Assembly: GCA_964619935.1 (NCBI GenBank)
Contig: CAZUGO010000100.1
Coordinates: 95,457-159,456, forward strand
From: CAZUGO01 sp964619935
GTDB taxonomy: Bacteria; Planctomycetota; Phycisphaerae; UBA1845; CAIVHJ01
Direction: 5' to 3'
Length of the DNA: 64,000 nt
The number at the start of each line of letters is the position of its first letter. Within the stretch, counting starts at the first letter, position 1. Under the pieces are notes generated by a model. That model was not told where the DNA came from. It worked only from the letters and a program-made list of their open reading frames with translations, and ran no database searches. Positions 9,732-18,334 of this stretch are shown one piece after another. A program made the position numbers and the translations under genes.

Positions 9732-10505
9732 ATGCGAGCCTCGACAGTTGCGGTCTCGATCGCGCGTAGCATGATTGTGCTCAGTCTGTTCGCTTCGGGA
9801 GTGTCGGCTACTCCGGTGGAGTTTGTCACCCTTGACGGCACCAGCCCGCAGGCCGCCGCCGAAGGGCTGTGGACGTGTGACGTCTTCCTGCAGTTCGACG
9901 GTCCGGACGACCTGCTGCTGAGCATTGCCTTTGCAGACATCACCACGGACGATCCGCTCGGCTTCTTTCAGGTCCCGGCGGCGATGGGCGGCAGCGACAC
10001 GGCGCCACTCGAGCTTCTTTTGGATATCTTCCCGGACCTGGTCTTCGACAGTTACTTGACCATCAGCCTGGAGATCGTGGCCATGGGGGTGAACGATTGC
10101 ACTTCTCTGGATGCCGACTTCATCAGCGACTTTTTCAACAACCACGGCCAGATCGTCGGTGGCTGGTGGTGCAACAATCCACCCTCAGGGCAAGGCTTGG
10201 TCGATCCTGAGCACATGCAGATTTTCGTGGCCCGGTGGACCGTCCGCGACGGATACAGCATCGCCGGAGATGTCACCGTGTTTTACAACGACGCCAGTGA
10301 CCCGGTCCCGTTGCCGATTCAGTGCGTCCAGGAAGTGCCGTGTATCGGCAACATCAACGGCGACGGCGCGGTCGATCCCGCGGACCTGGCATTGTTGCTG
10401 GGCAGCTGGGGCCCCAATCCCGGCCCGGCCGACCTCAACCACGACAACGCGATCAACGCCGCCGACCTGGCCTTGCTGATTGCACACTATGGGCCGTGTG
10501 CGTAA
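9732..10505 (+). CDS. secreted protein with C-terminal dockerin-like repeats
   Basis: A 257-residue protein beginning with a signal peptide (residues 1 to about 26, ending SGVSA). The ATG at 9732 has AAGGGGG at the right distance; an ATG at 9675 would sit upstream of the candidate transcription start. The middle is a beta-rich domain without recognised catalytic residues. From about residue 204 two calcium-loop motifs follow, INGDGAVDPADLALLLGSWG and a second copy with LNHDNAINAADLALL. This is the dockerin-like tail frequent in Phycisphaerae secreted proteins. No cohesin is visible in the window, so the partner is unknown. Confidence 0.7.
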   Translation: MRASTVAVSIARSMIVLSLFASGVSATPVEFVTLDGTSPQAAAEGLWTCDVFLQFDGPDDLLLSIAFADITTDDPLGFFQVPAAMGGSDTAPLELLLDIFPDLVFDSYLTISLEIVAMGVNDCTSLDADFISDFFNNHGQIVGGWWCNNPPSGQGLVDPEHMQIFVARWTVRDGYSIAGDVTVFYNDASDPVPLPIQCVQEVPCIGNINGDGAVDPADLALLLGSWGPNPGPADLNHDNAINAADLALLIAHYGPCA

Positions 10506-10550
10506 GCGGGCATCTCCGGCGATGGGGTACACAAAGGTGCGCGAACTGAC

Positions 10551-10622
10551 TGACCCCACGGAGACTCGAACTCCGGTCTTCAGGATGAGAACCTGATATC
10601 CTAGCCGCTAGACGATGGGGCC
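10551..10622 (-). tRNA. tRNA-Glu (anticodon CUC)
   Basis: A 72-nt cloverleaf read on the minus strand. The acceptor stem pairs GGCCCCA with TGGGGTC, the anticodon arm is TCAGG-TTCTCAT-CCTGA with anticodon CTC, and the T arm has the standard GGTTCGAGTC-like loop (GAGTTCGAGTC). The discriminator is A and CCA is not encoded. It stands alone between two plus-strand genes. Confidence 0.93.
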
Positions 10623-10757
10623 TCCGGTCAACTGCTCGACCGTGCGGTGCATTCTAGCAATCCGGGTGGGGGTACGCAATCGCCAGACCCGGCCGCGGGC
10701 GAAGCCGAGAACCTACAGCACCACAATGGCATCCCCCGATAACGAACCGCATTCAAT

Positions 10758-10786
10758 TTGACATTGCGGGCGGCAGAATGAAGAAT
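10758..10786 (+). promoter_or_regulatory. candidate sigma70-type promoter
   Basis: A consensus TTGACA is followed after 17 bases by AAGAAT (4 of 6 matches to TATAAT). Transcription would begin near 10793, about 45 bases before the start of the Cys-rich lipoprotein gene. Confidence 0.5.
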
Positions 10787-10837
10787 TCATGCGTCTTGTG
10801 AATTCAGGTAATCCGGGAGAACGAGGGCTGCAACCGC

Positions 10838-12313
10838 GTGATCGGACCCGACTCAACTGACCTCGTGCAGCGGCGGCGTGTGTCAGCCGTCGTCCTGGCG
10901 CTCCTGGGTCTGGCCGCCTCGGCGTGGCTGGGTTGCAGCGGACCCGGGGCGGCCTCGGATGAGCCGGGGGCCGTCGAGGCCCCCATCGCCGACGCCGGCG
11001 CCGACCAAACGGTCCCGCGGCGGTCGGCCGTTCAACTCGACGGCAGCGGCAGTTCGGATCCCGGCGGTCTGCCCCTGAGTTTCCGCTGGATTCAGATCAG
11101 CGGTCCGCTGGTGACGCTGGTCGGTTCAAGCACCATCCGCCCGACCTTTGAGGCTCCGGAGTTGAGTTCAGCGGTGACCCTGGAGTTTGAGCTGGAAGTC
11201 AGCAACGGTTCCAGCACGGCGACCGCCCGCACCCGGGTCATGGTGGTCGATCACATCGACCTGGCAGTGGAAGCCGGCGCCGACCAGAGGGTCAGCGAAG
11301 GTCAGTCGGTTGTGCTCCTGGCGGAGGTGACCGCGCCGGCGTCCGGTCTGGGAGCCCTGCGTTACGCCTGGTTGCAACTCTCGGGTCCGAGCGTGGAGCT
11401 GACCAATCCCGACAGAATCAGCACCTCTTTTGTCGCTCCCGCCGTAGCGGGGACGGCGATTGAATTGCGCTTCCAAGTCACGGTGAGCCACGGCACGCAG
11501 ACGGAGGTCGACGTGGTCTCGGTGATCGTCGAAGCGACGCCAGCGTCGCCGGGAGACGATGACGGCCCGCTCCCCGACGACGGCGACCCGTCCGAGGGCA
11601 GTCCGCAGGACCCGCCCGACGCACCCACGACGTGCCAGTCGAACAGTGATTGCGATGATGGCTTGTTTTGCAACGGCGGCGAGCAATGCACCGGCGGATC
11701 GTGCCAGGCCGGCACGCCGGCGTGTGCGGGGCAGCCGTGTGACGAAGGGCAGGATGCCTGCCTGTTGTGTGTGACCCAGGCGGACTGCGACGACGGCGTG
11801 TACTGCAACGGGATCGAGGCGTGCCTGGACGGCGGGTGCTTTGCGGGCGCACCGCCGTGTGCCGGCCAGGGGTGTGACGAGTCCGTGGACGTCTGCGGTT
11901 CCTGCGCCGGCCACGCCGACTGCGATGACGGCAAGTACTGCAACGGAGCCGAAGCCTGTGTCGGCGGAATCTGCCAGGCCGGCGCGGCTCCGTGCGCGGA
12001 CCTGTGCGACGAATCGGACGATGTCTGTGTGGCCTGTTTCAGTCCGGACGATTGTGATGACACGCTGTTCTGCAACGGGACCGAGGCCTGTATTTCCGGG
12101 ACCTGTGTCAGCAGCCAGGCGCCCTGCCCGCAGCAGTGCGACGAATCCGCTGACGAATGCGTGGAGTGTCTCAGCGCGGCCGACTGCACCGATGACGGGC
12201 TATTCTGCAACGGTCCCGAAGATTGCTTCGACGGCACCTGCAGTTCCAGCGGCGATCCGTGTACCGCCGGCCACTCCTGCGACGAGGCCGCCGAGACCTG
12301 CACTTCCGGCTGA
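10838..12313 (+). CDS. putative lipoprotein with PKD-like domains and Cys-rich repeats
   Basis: A 491-residue protein from a GTG start with AGGG upstream; no better start exists. A hydrophobic segment (about 15-32) ends in AWLGC, so C33 may be lipidated, although the lipobox is imperfect. Residues about 45-245 form two PKD/Ig-like domains (ADAGADQTVPRRSAVQLDGS, then EAGADQRVSEGQSV). An acidic linker leads to five repeats of about 47 residues from C266, each CDDGxxCNGxExC followed by CDExxDxC. This repeat class is related in style to the one in the 2194 gene but differs in spacing and order. A surface structural or binding role is inference. Confidence 0.7.
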   Translation: MIGPDSTDLVQRRRVSAVVLALLGLAASAWLGCSGPGAASDEPGAVEAPIADAGADQTVPRRSAVQLDGSGSSDPGGLPLSFRWIQISGPLVTLVGSSTIRPTFEAPELSSAVTLEFELEVSNGSSTATARTRVMVVDHIDLAVEAGADQRVSEGQSVVLLAEVTAPASGLGALRYAWLQLSGPSVELTNPDRISTSFVAPAVAGTAIELRFQVTVSHGTQTEVDVVSVIVEATPASPGDDDGPLPDDGDPSEGSPQDPPDAPTTCQSNSDCDDGLFCNGGEQCTGGSCQAGTPACAGQPCDEGQDACLLCVTQADCDDGVYCNGIEACLDGGCFAGAPPCAGQGCDESVDVCGSCAGHADCDDGKYCNGAEACVGGICQAGAAPCADLCDESDDVCVACFSPDDCDDTLFCNGTEACISGTCVSSQAPCPQQCDESADECVECLSAADCTDDGLFCNGPEDCFDGTCSSSGDPCTAGHSCDEAAETCTSG

Positions 12314-12354
12314 ACGACCGCAGGCGCTGCGTCGGGTGGGCCGGGCCGCGGTGA

Positions 12355-12423
12355 TGCCCGCCGATCCGCGGTCAGGTCGAGGAGCGCTGCCCGGAGTGCG
12401 GCGAGCGGTTTGCGGGCAAGTGA
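12355..12423 (+). pseudogene. fragment of a zinc-ribbon protein C-terminus
   Basis: The frame reads C, then PIRG, QVEERCPECGERFAGK and stop. It matches the second half of the planctomycete CxxCGYDLRG...RCPECG ribbon, but a stop codon lies immediately upstream (12352-12354) and no start is available. It looks like the relic of a gene like those at 1313 and 42285. Confidence 0.4.
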
Positions 12424-12434
12424 GCGCGCCCGGC

Positions 12435-13838
12435 TCACTCGGCGGGTAGCAGGGCGATGCAGGCGGCGTCGGACGCTACCAGGATCACCCCGATCATCTT
12501 GCCGTCGGCGCGGGACAGCACCACGGCACCATGCCAAACCTCGTCGATCGAGACCACCGGATCGACGGTCCAGGTGTGTTCACCGGCCTGCAGGCGGGCG
12601 GCGGCCAGGGGCAGCGGGGATGAGGTCGGATCGGCGATCGCGACGCAATCCTCAACTTCCGTCGGCCGGCGGCGGCGCTGGCGCGGCCAGTGCTCCGGCT
12701 TGACCTGGACGTCGAGCAAGGCCAGTCCGTGCCCAACCCAACGGGTGTCGGCCGGCAAGGACAAAGGCCGCCCGGCGACCTCCAGAACCAGGGACTCCGC
12801 GGCTTCGGCGGGTGGCGTCAGGAGGTCGGCCGGCCCGAGCAGTCCGTCCTCGGTTTGCAGGACCCACCCGCGGCGCGAGCGTTGCGACTTCAGGAATCGG
12901 CCGGCGTTCCAGGACACCACCGCCCGGATCGGCGCCGGCAGGATGCCGCCGGGCGGCAACAAGGGGCTGCCCAGCATGACCTGCGGCCGCCAGTCCAGCC
13001 ACTCTTTGCGCGGCTTGTCGAACAATTCGAAGCGATGGCCGGTGCGCACCGGCGCGCCGCCATCGGGTGGGGTGGCCAGGGCCACGCCACCGGCCAGCAA
13101 AGCCTCCACCGAATCCATCTCGATGGACATCCCTTTGAATCCGAGTTCAGCTTCAAAGCCACCGACATTCCAGAAGCGCGATTGGGCGCGGACCAGTTGG
13201 GCATAGGCTTTGGGCACGTGCACCCGGGCTTCCACGGCGGCGGCATCGCTGCTCAGGCCCACCGACAGCACCGTGCCGACGGGCACCTGGCGGTAGAGCA
13301 CCGGCGTGCCAGGGCGCAGACCGCCGCGCCGCGGGCTCTCCAGGATCACCTCCAGATCACCGGGCTCGATGGCGTCGACCACCGGCGGTTCGCTGAGCCC
13401 CATGAAATGGCGCCGCGGCGGCCCTTCGCCGGGGAGCATCGCCAGATAGCGCGGCCCGACCACGGTTTCCAGCCCCGTTGCGCCGGTGACGTTGAGCTGC
13501 GGGCGGACCACCCAGAAGCGCGTTCCGGCGCGGGCCAGACCCCTGGGCTGGGAAGTGAGCACCGCGGTGACCACCACGCCGTCGAGGGTGTCGTCCAGTT
13601 CCACCGAGCGCACCTGACCGACCACAATCCCGTTGTAGCGGACGTCAGCCCCAACCGACAGCCCGTGGCCGGCGTCGAGGTGCACGGTCACCGACTGCCC
13701 GCGATGGGCCCAGGCGTTCGCACCCATCCACGCTGCCACGAGCACCGCCACCGCGGGCAGCAGCCACAACCAGGTCCAGCGGCGTTCCGGTTGCAGAATC
13801 GCCTCGGGCAGGTCGGATGTCGTGGGTGGGGGCTTCAT
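12435..13838 (-). CDS. PqiB-like MCE-domain protein
   Basis: A 467-residue protein with one N-terminal membrane anchor (about 20-42) and two MCE domains (about 45-120 and 160-230), with the PqiB hallmarks RFWVVRPQL and PRYLAMLPGEGP. PqiB proteins form periplasmic tunnels that carry lipids between membranes. E. coli PqiB is about 546 residues with three MCE domains. Here the last 200 or so residues do not look like MCE and end with a strand pattern (HGAVVLSRADGKMIGVIL) reminiscent of trypsin-like folds; that resemblance is inference. The ATG overlaps the stop of the PqiA-like gene in ATGA, so the two are translationally coupled. Confidence 0.8.
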   Translation of the reverse strand: MKPPPTTSDLPEAILQPERRWTWLWLLPAVAVLVAAWMGANAWAHRGQSVTVHLDAGHGLSVGADVRYNGIVVGQVRSVELDDTLDGVVVTAVLTSQPRGLARAGTRFWVVRPQLNVTGATGLETVVGPRYLAMLPGEGPPRRHFMGLSEPPVVDAIEPGDLEVILESPRRGGLRPGTPVLYRQVPVGTVLSVGLSSDAAAVEARVHVPKAYAQLVRAQSRFWNVGGFEAELGFKGMSIEMDSVEALLAGGVALATPPDGGAPVRTGHRFELFDKPRKEWLDWRPQVMLGSPLLPPGGILPAPIRAVVSWNAGRFLKSQRSRRGWVLQTEDGLLGPADLLTPPAEAAESLVLEVAGRPLSLPADTRWVGHGLALLDVQVKPEHWPRQRRRRPTEVEDCVAIADPTSSPLPLAAARLQAGEHTWTVDPVVSIDEVWHGAVVLSRADGKMIGVILVASDAACIALLPAE

Positions 13839-14476
13839 GAGGTCTGGTTGCCGGCGGCCGGTTCCGCCGGCCACAAGGAGTGTGGGTCGAATAATGCGGT
13901 GGCCACCAGGCTGAGGATGACACAGGTGGTGAAGGCCAATGCCGCCGGTCCGGCGGAGACCTCCACGAAATCACCCATCTTCAGGGCCGCCACCAGCAGC
14001 GCCACCAGCAGCACGTCGAGCATCCCCCAGCGACCGGTGAATTCGACCACGCGGTAGGTCACCGCCCGGTGTTCGTGGCGCAGGAACAGGCCGCCGGCCG
14101 AGAGCACCAGCAAGGACAGCAGCTTTCCGAGCGGCAGCACGACGGAGCACAGCAGCACGATGATGCCCACGATCAGATGGCCGCTGCCCATCAACGAGGT
14201 CACGCCCTGGAGGATGCTGGCATCGCTGTGGTACCCGAAGCGCTCGACGCGAAGCATCGGCAGGCTGACCGCCAGCGGATAGAGCACCAGGGCCGCCATG
14301 GCGACCGCGGCCGTGCGACGGTTACTGCGCATGCTGGTGGTCCGGCGGTGCAGCCCGGTGCGGCAGCGCACGCAATAGGCTCGCAAACCCGGCGGAACCA
14401 CCGGCAGGGTCTGCAACAGCCCGCAACAGGGGCAGGCCCGCAGGCGGGCCCGTGGATCTTCAGTTCGACGGCTCAC
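13835..14476 (-). CDS. PqiA-like membrane protein, single-domain form
   Basis: A 213-residue protein with four membrane helices, preceded by two CxxC pairs (CPCC near residue 17 and CVRC near 39), the PqiA rubredoxin-like head. E. coli PqiA has two such domains (about 417 residues); this is one. PqiA works with PqiB in inner-membrane lipid transport. The GTG at 14476 was chosen because AAAGGGA lies just upstream; an ATG at 14500 is the alternative and would add eight residues. The stop overlaps the next gene start. Confidence 0.78.
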   Translation of the reverse strand: MSRRTEDPRARLRACPCCGLLQTLPVVPPGLRAYCVRCRTGLHRRTTSMRSNRRTAAVAMAALVLYPLAVSLPMLRVERFGYHSDASILQGVTSLMGSGHLIVGIIVLLCSVVLPLGKLLSLLVLSAGGLFLRHEHRAVTYRVVEFTGRWGMLDVLLVALLVAALKMGDFVEVSAGPAALAFTTCVILSLVATALFDPHSLWPAEPAAGNQTS

Positions 14477-14667
14477 GGCAGTCCCTTTCCAAGGAACCAT
14501 TCGGCTGTGCCCACCGGAGATTGTGCGGCTGGCGGACGCTGCGTCAAGGACCTGCCACGCCGCCCTGCCCATATCCCGGGCCCAGCGTCGAATACACTTC
14601 ATTATGATGGCCGCGATTGGACGGTTGGGCCCATGGCCCATGTCCCAATCGCCGGGGGCCGATTATC

Positions 14668-16320
14668 ATGGACCGCATGAACGACCGACGCGCCGATGCG
14701 CTGAAGCGGCTGGCGGACCCCGGGGTCCAGGTGCGGTTGGAGCGGCTCGGATTGGACTGGAGCCCACTGGACACCAATGTCTGCGGTGCGGCCTGGTTCA
14801 AACGCGGCCACCCGGAAGCGCCCCCCGTGGTGGGGCTGATCGGCGGGGCCTCGTCGGGCAAGAGCACCTTGTTCAACACCCTTTGCGACTTTGAGGCCAG
14901 TCGGATCAGCGCCCACGCCCATGAGACCGTCGGGCCGCTGGCCGCCCCCGCCGCCGAGGGCCTCGACGACCTGCGGGTGTGGATCGACGAACAGCGGATG
15001 TTCGGTGGGCTCGGCGTCGCTGCTGATCCGACCAACGGCGCCAGCCCCGGCAGTGTGTCCGGCGTGACCTTGGTGGCACGACCCGGCGGAGCGCTGGGTG
15101 AGGCGGTGGTCGTCGATACGCCGGACGTGACCAGCCAGATGTCCGCCGAAGAAGGTTCGCTCACGGCCCAGTTGCTGCCGTGGTTCGACGCCGTGATCAT
15201 CGTGGTCGATGAGGAACGCTGGTTCGACGCCGCCGTGTTCGAGGAACACGCCGGTCTGGCGGAAGCATTCGGTCAATCGTGTTTCGTGATGTTCAACCGG
15301 ACGGGCGAGGGGCCGGCTTTGGCCACGGCGGAGCGCTCCCAACTGGCCGATCACGCCGCCGCCCGGCGGGCCGCCGGCCATTGCGTCAGCCCCTATCGAC
15401 CGGGCAGCGGCTATCGCCCCCTGGCCCCGGAAACCCGGGCCGTTGTGTTGGAGTGGATCGGCCGGTTGCCGGCCGGGGGACGCAGCGCTGCCTTGGAGCG
15501 CCGCGTCAGGCGGCGCTGTGCCGAACTGTTGCAGTGCAATGTCGAACGTGTCGAGCAGTTTGAAGCGCTGTGTCACGACGTCGATCAGGAGTTGATCCGG
15601 CAGGCCGGCGATGCCCATTTGACCACCGACCTGCTGACGCCTGATGAACGCCGCCTGTTGGGGTTGGGCCATCGCTTCTTGCCCTTGTACGACCTCCTGC
15701 AGAACATCTCGCGGCGGTGGTCGCGGTGGGTCCGCCCGGCGGCGGCATCCGAGGCGATTGATTTCAACAAATCCCCCGGGCGACTCGCCGAGGTCTTGAG
15801 CCGTAACCTGGACCACCGCTTTCGACACGTCGCCGACCGCGTTGATCATCTGATCGGTTCCAGCGATTACTACGGTGCCGCTCCGACCGCCTGGCAGACC
15901 CACTGGCAACCGCCGGCGTTCGACGCCGCCGGCTGGGCCCGCAAGATTCAAGCCCACATCGAGACCTGGAAGGCGGAGAGCCAGGCGCAGTCGCGGCGGG
16001 CCGACCTGGCCGCCATGGCCGTCGGGGTGCCGCTGCTGCTGGCGGACCTGTTGTTACTGGGCGGTGCCGGCATGACCCTGGCCTGGACCACCACGTCGGT
16101 GGCGGGATGGTTCGGCGCCAAGACGGCGGTCCGGCTGCTGCAGGGTTCCGCGGCGTTCAAGGAGTACCAGACCACGGTGCGGGCCTACCAGGCGCTGGTC
16201 CGGGAGGCATTGGTCAGGCAATGGGAACAGAACCTCAATCAACTGCCGCGGCGCCACCTGGCCATGAGCGATCCGGTATTGGAGGCGGTGATCGAATGGT
16301 CCACGCCGACAGCGACATGA
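14668..16320 (+). CDS. dynamin-like / Era-like GTPase A
   Basis: A 550-residue protein. The P-loop is GGASSGKST at residues 59-67, the G3 motif is VVVDTPDV, and FNRTGEG occupies the G4 position in place of the usual NKxD. A helical region follows, then a hydrophobic pair near 446-485 ahead of the C-terminus. The layout (GTPase, long helices, hydrophobic paddle or membrane hairpin) resembles bacterial dynamin-like proteins that tubulate or fuse membranes, but sequence alone cannot prove this. The gene ends 25 bases inside the next GTPase gene, so the products probably work together. It is divergent from the PqiA/PqiB pair. The ATG at 14668 was chosen for its upstream GGGGG. Confidence 0.72.
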   Translation: MDRMNDRRADALKRLADPGVQVRLERLGLDWSPLDTNVCGAAWFKRGHPEAPPVVGLIGGASSGKSTLFNTLCDFEASRISAHAHETVGPLAAPAAEGLDDLRVWIDEQRMFGGLGVAADPTNGASPGSVSGVTLVARPGGALGEAVVVDTPDVTSQMSAEEGSLTAQLLPWFDAVIIVVDEERWFDAAVFEEHAGLAEAFGQSCFVMFNRTGEGPALATAERSQLADHAAARRAAGHCVSPYRPGSGYRPLAPETRAVVLEWIGRLPAGGRSAALERRVRRRCAELLQCNVERVEQFEALCHDVDQELIRQAGDAHLTTDLLTPDERRLLGLGHRFLPLYDLLQNISRRWSRWVRPAAASEAIDFNKSPGRLAEVLSRNLDHRFRHVADRVDHLIGSSDYYGAAPTAWQTHWQPPAFDAAGWARKIQAHIETWKAESQAQSRRADLAAMAVGVPLLLADLLLLGGAGMTLAWTTTSVAGWFGAKTAVRLLQGSAAFKEYQTTVRAYQALVREALVRQWEQNLNQLPRRHLAMSDPVLEAVIEWSTPTAT

Positions 16321-18164
16321 GCGGCGGCGCCGCAGGTCCCGAGGCCGCCCTGGCGGCCGCCAACCGGCGGTTGGCCCGGGCGCTGCAGCGCTCGCCATTG
16401 CCGCTGACCGCTGGGGCGGCCCAGACCCTCCGCGATCCGCTGTGGGTGTGGGGCGTGCTCGGCGGAAAGGACGTTGGCAAGAGCAGCTTGATCAACGCAC
16501 TGGCCGGTGGCGAAGTCGCCGAGCCGTCGGCGACCGTCGGCGAGGGCACCTATCGGCCGGCGGTGTACCTGAGCGCCCAGGATGAGGCGGCCTTGCGGAG
16601 TCGCCTGGGCGGGGTCCCGGAGCTGGCGGTGGTCTACCGCTCCGGCGGACCGCAGTCGCTGCGCGGCCTGGCGTTGGTGGACCTGCCCGATTTCGACTCG
16701 CTGTTTGAACACCACGTCGATCAGGTCCGCCGGATCGCCGGCGTCCTGGATGGCATCATCTGGGTGACCACCCCCAAGAAGGTCGCCGATCTGCGGGCCA
16801 TCCGCGAGATCCGCGGCGTGCTTAAAGACCGCACCAACTTCATTTACGTGGTCAACAAGATCGACTGGCTGCTGGCCCAGAGCGAACAACCGCCGGAGCA
16901 GGCTCTGGCCCGTTTGCGCGGAGCGCTGCAGGCCCAGATTCGGGCGTCGGGCGAGTCCAACGGGGCCGCCCGGACGTTCTTGATCAGCGCCCGGTATCGC
17001 GATTCCGGGGCCATCGTCCAGGCGATCGGTCGCAGTCGTAACATTCCGGACGGCACGGTCGGCCCGGAGTTGGCTGCGGCGGCGGTCCATCTGCAGCGTG
17101 AATTCGAGGCCCTTCGCCAAGTTCTGACCACGGCGCCCAGCGGGTCCGACGTCAGCGCCGGAAAGCACGCCAACCTTAATTACCAGGTTGGACATCAGGC
17201 CCGACAGGTGCTTGAGCATTTTCAACCGCAGCGCACCATTCAGCGGCTGGAGCACGAACTTGGCGATGGGCGGTCGGCGGAACTGGTTCACCGCTCGTTT
17301 CCGGCGGGGTACTGCCGGCAACTCCTGGGCCGGCTGAACTCCGAGAAGGAACTGCTGGTGGAGTGGACGGCCGCGTTGGTTCGGCGGCGGATGGCGTATT
17401 GGCCGATGGTCGGGGTGGTGGCGTTACCGGTGGTCCTGATCATGGCGCTGGTTCAGGGGCTACGTGCCTATTTGCCAGGGTCGGCGATCCGGGTGCCGGA
17501 TGATCCATTCCGCAGCGACGGTCTGGCGCTGGAAGACCGCATCGACGCCATCCTGGACGGCCTGCGGCGGGCCTGGAGCCGGGCAGTACAGGGGGCCGCG
17601 CTGCGCTTGCCCGATTCCGACCCGGTGGCCCACCAGTTCCGGCAGGATGCCAGAGCCCTGGCATCTAACCGCCGGGAGTCGTGTATCGCCGCGGCAATGC
17701 AGCGCAGGCCGACTTGGATCGGACGCGCGGTGCGCTGGATCCTGCCGGTGGCCATCCTGCTTTGGTTTCCGGTGGTTCAGCCGCTGCTGGCTGTGCTCTT
17801 GGCGGCGGCCGGCGGCGATTCCACGAAGATGGGACCCTGGCTGCTGGTGGAGACATTGTCGGCCGGGCAGGTGCTCAGCGGGCTGGTGGTGGCCCTGCTG
17901 ATCCTGGCGCTGATTGCAGGGGGGGTGTACGCCCGGGCGTTGCGCGATGCCCTGGCGGCCGTGGACCGCCTGGCGGCCGCGGACCCCGGCGATGATCCGG
18001 TCGATCTGCTGGAGTCGTTGCTGGCGACGGTGTCCGATCCGATCGCGACCTTCCGGGAGGAACTCGTGGCCGCCGAGCAGGACCTACGGGGCTTGGCGGG
18101 CCTGTACAACGGGCCCCAAACCGGTGCGACTGAACCGGTATCTACATATGACAAAGGAAGTTAG
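16296..18164 (+). CDS. dynamin-like / Era-like GTPase B, overlapping GTPase A
   Basis: A 622-residue protein with G1 GGKDVGKSS (56-64), G3 VDLPDF and a canonical G4 NKID at 187-190. Three hydrophobic segments lie near 368-393, 481-505 and 526-546, so it is likely membrane anchored. The ATG at 16296 has GGAGG ten bases upstream and overlaps the previous gene by 25 bases. An ATG at 16317 overlapping the stop as ATGA is the alternative. A pair of distinct GTPases in one operon suggests a heteromeric membrane-remodelling device, as known for some bacterial dynamin pairs; here that is inference. Confidence 0.74.
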   Translation: MVHADSDMSGGAAGPEAALAAANRRLARALQRSPLPLTAGAAQTLRDPLWVWGVLGGKDVGKSSLINALAGGEVAEPSATVGEGTYRPAVYLSAQDEAALRSRLGGVPELAVVYRSGGPQSLRGLALVDLPDFDSLFEHHVDQVRRIAGVLDGIIWVTTPKKVADLRAIREIRGVLKDRTNFIYVVNKIDWLLAQSEQPPEQALARLRGALQAQIRASGESNGAARTFLISARYRDSGAIVQAIGRSRNIPDGTVGPELAAAAVHLQREFEALRQVLTTAPSGSDVSAGKHANLNYQVGHQARQVLEHFQPQRTIQRLEHELGDGRSAELVHRSFPAGYCRQLLGRLNSEKELLVEWTAALVRRRMAYWPMVGVVALPVVLIMALVQGLRAYLPGSAIRVPDDPFRSDGLALEDRIDAILDGLRRAWSRAVQGAALRLPDSDPVAHQFRQDARALASNRRESCIAAAMQRRPTWIGRAVRWILPVAILLWFPVVQPLLAVLLAAAGGDSTKMGPWLLVETLSAGQVLSGLVVALLILALIAGGVYARALRDALAAVDRLAAADPGDDPVDLLESLLATVSDPIATFREELVAAEQDLRGLAGLYNGPQTGATEPVSTYDKGS

Positions 18165-18334
18165 AAGAATCTGGCGCTCCGACCGCTCCGTCAATTCGCC
18201 CTTCTGTTCGTGGAAAACCGACTGGGTTGGGTTAACATGGGCTCACTGAGTTCTCTCGCGGTCACTTCTGCTGCAACCCACGCGGCCGAGGTGTTGGCGC
18301 GTGCATCATAAGGATCGTCATAAGGAGGCGGATC

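Noticed and set aside
10343..10502. Cellulosome dockerin
   Set aside because: Motifs are dockerin-like, but no cohesin, scaffoldin or carbohydrate-active enzyme is present, so a cellulosome is not supported.
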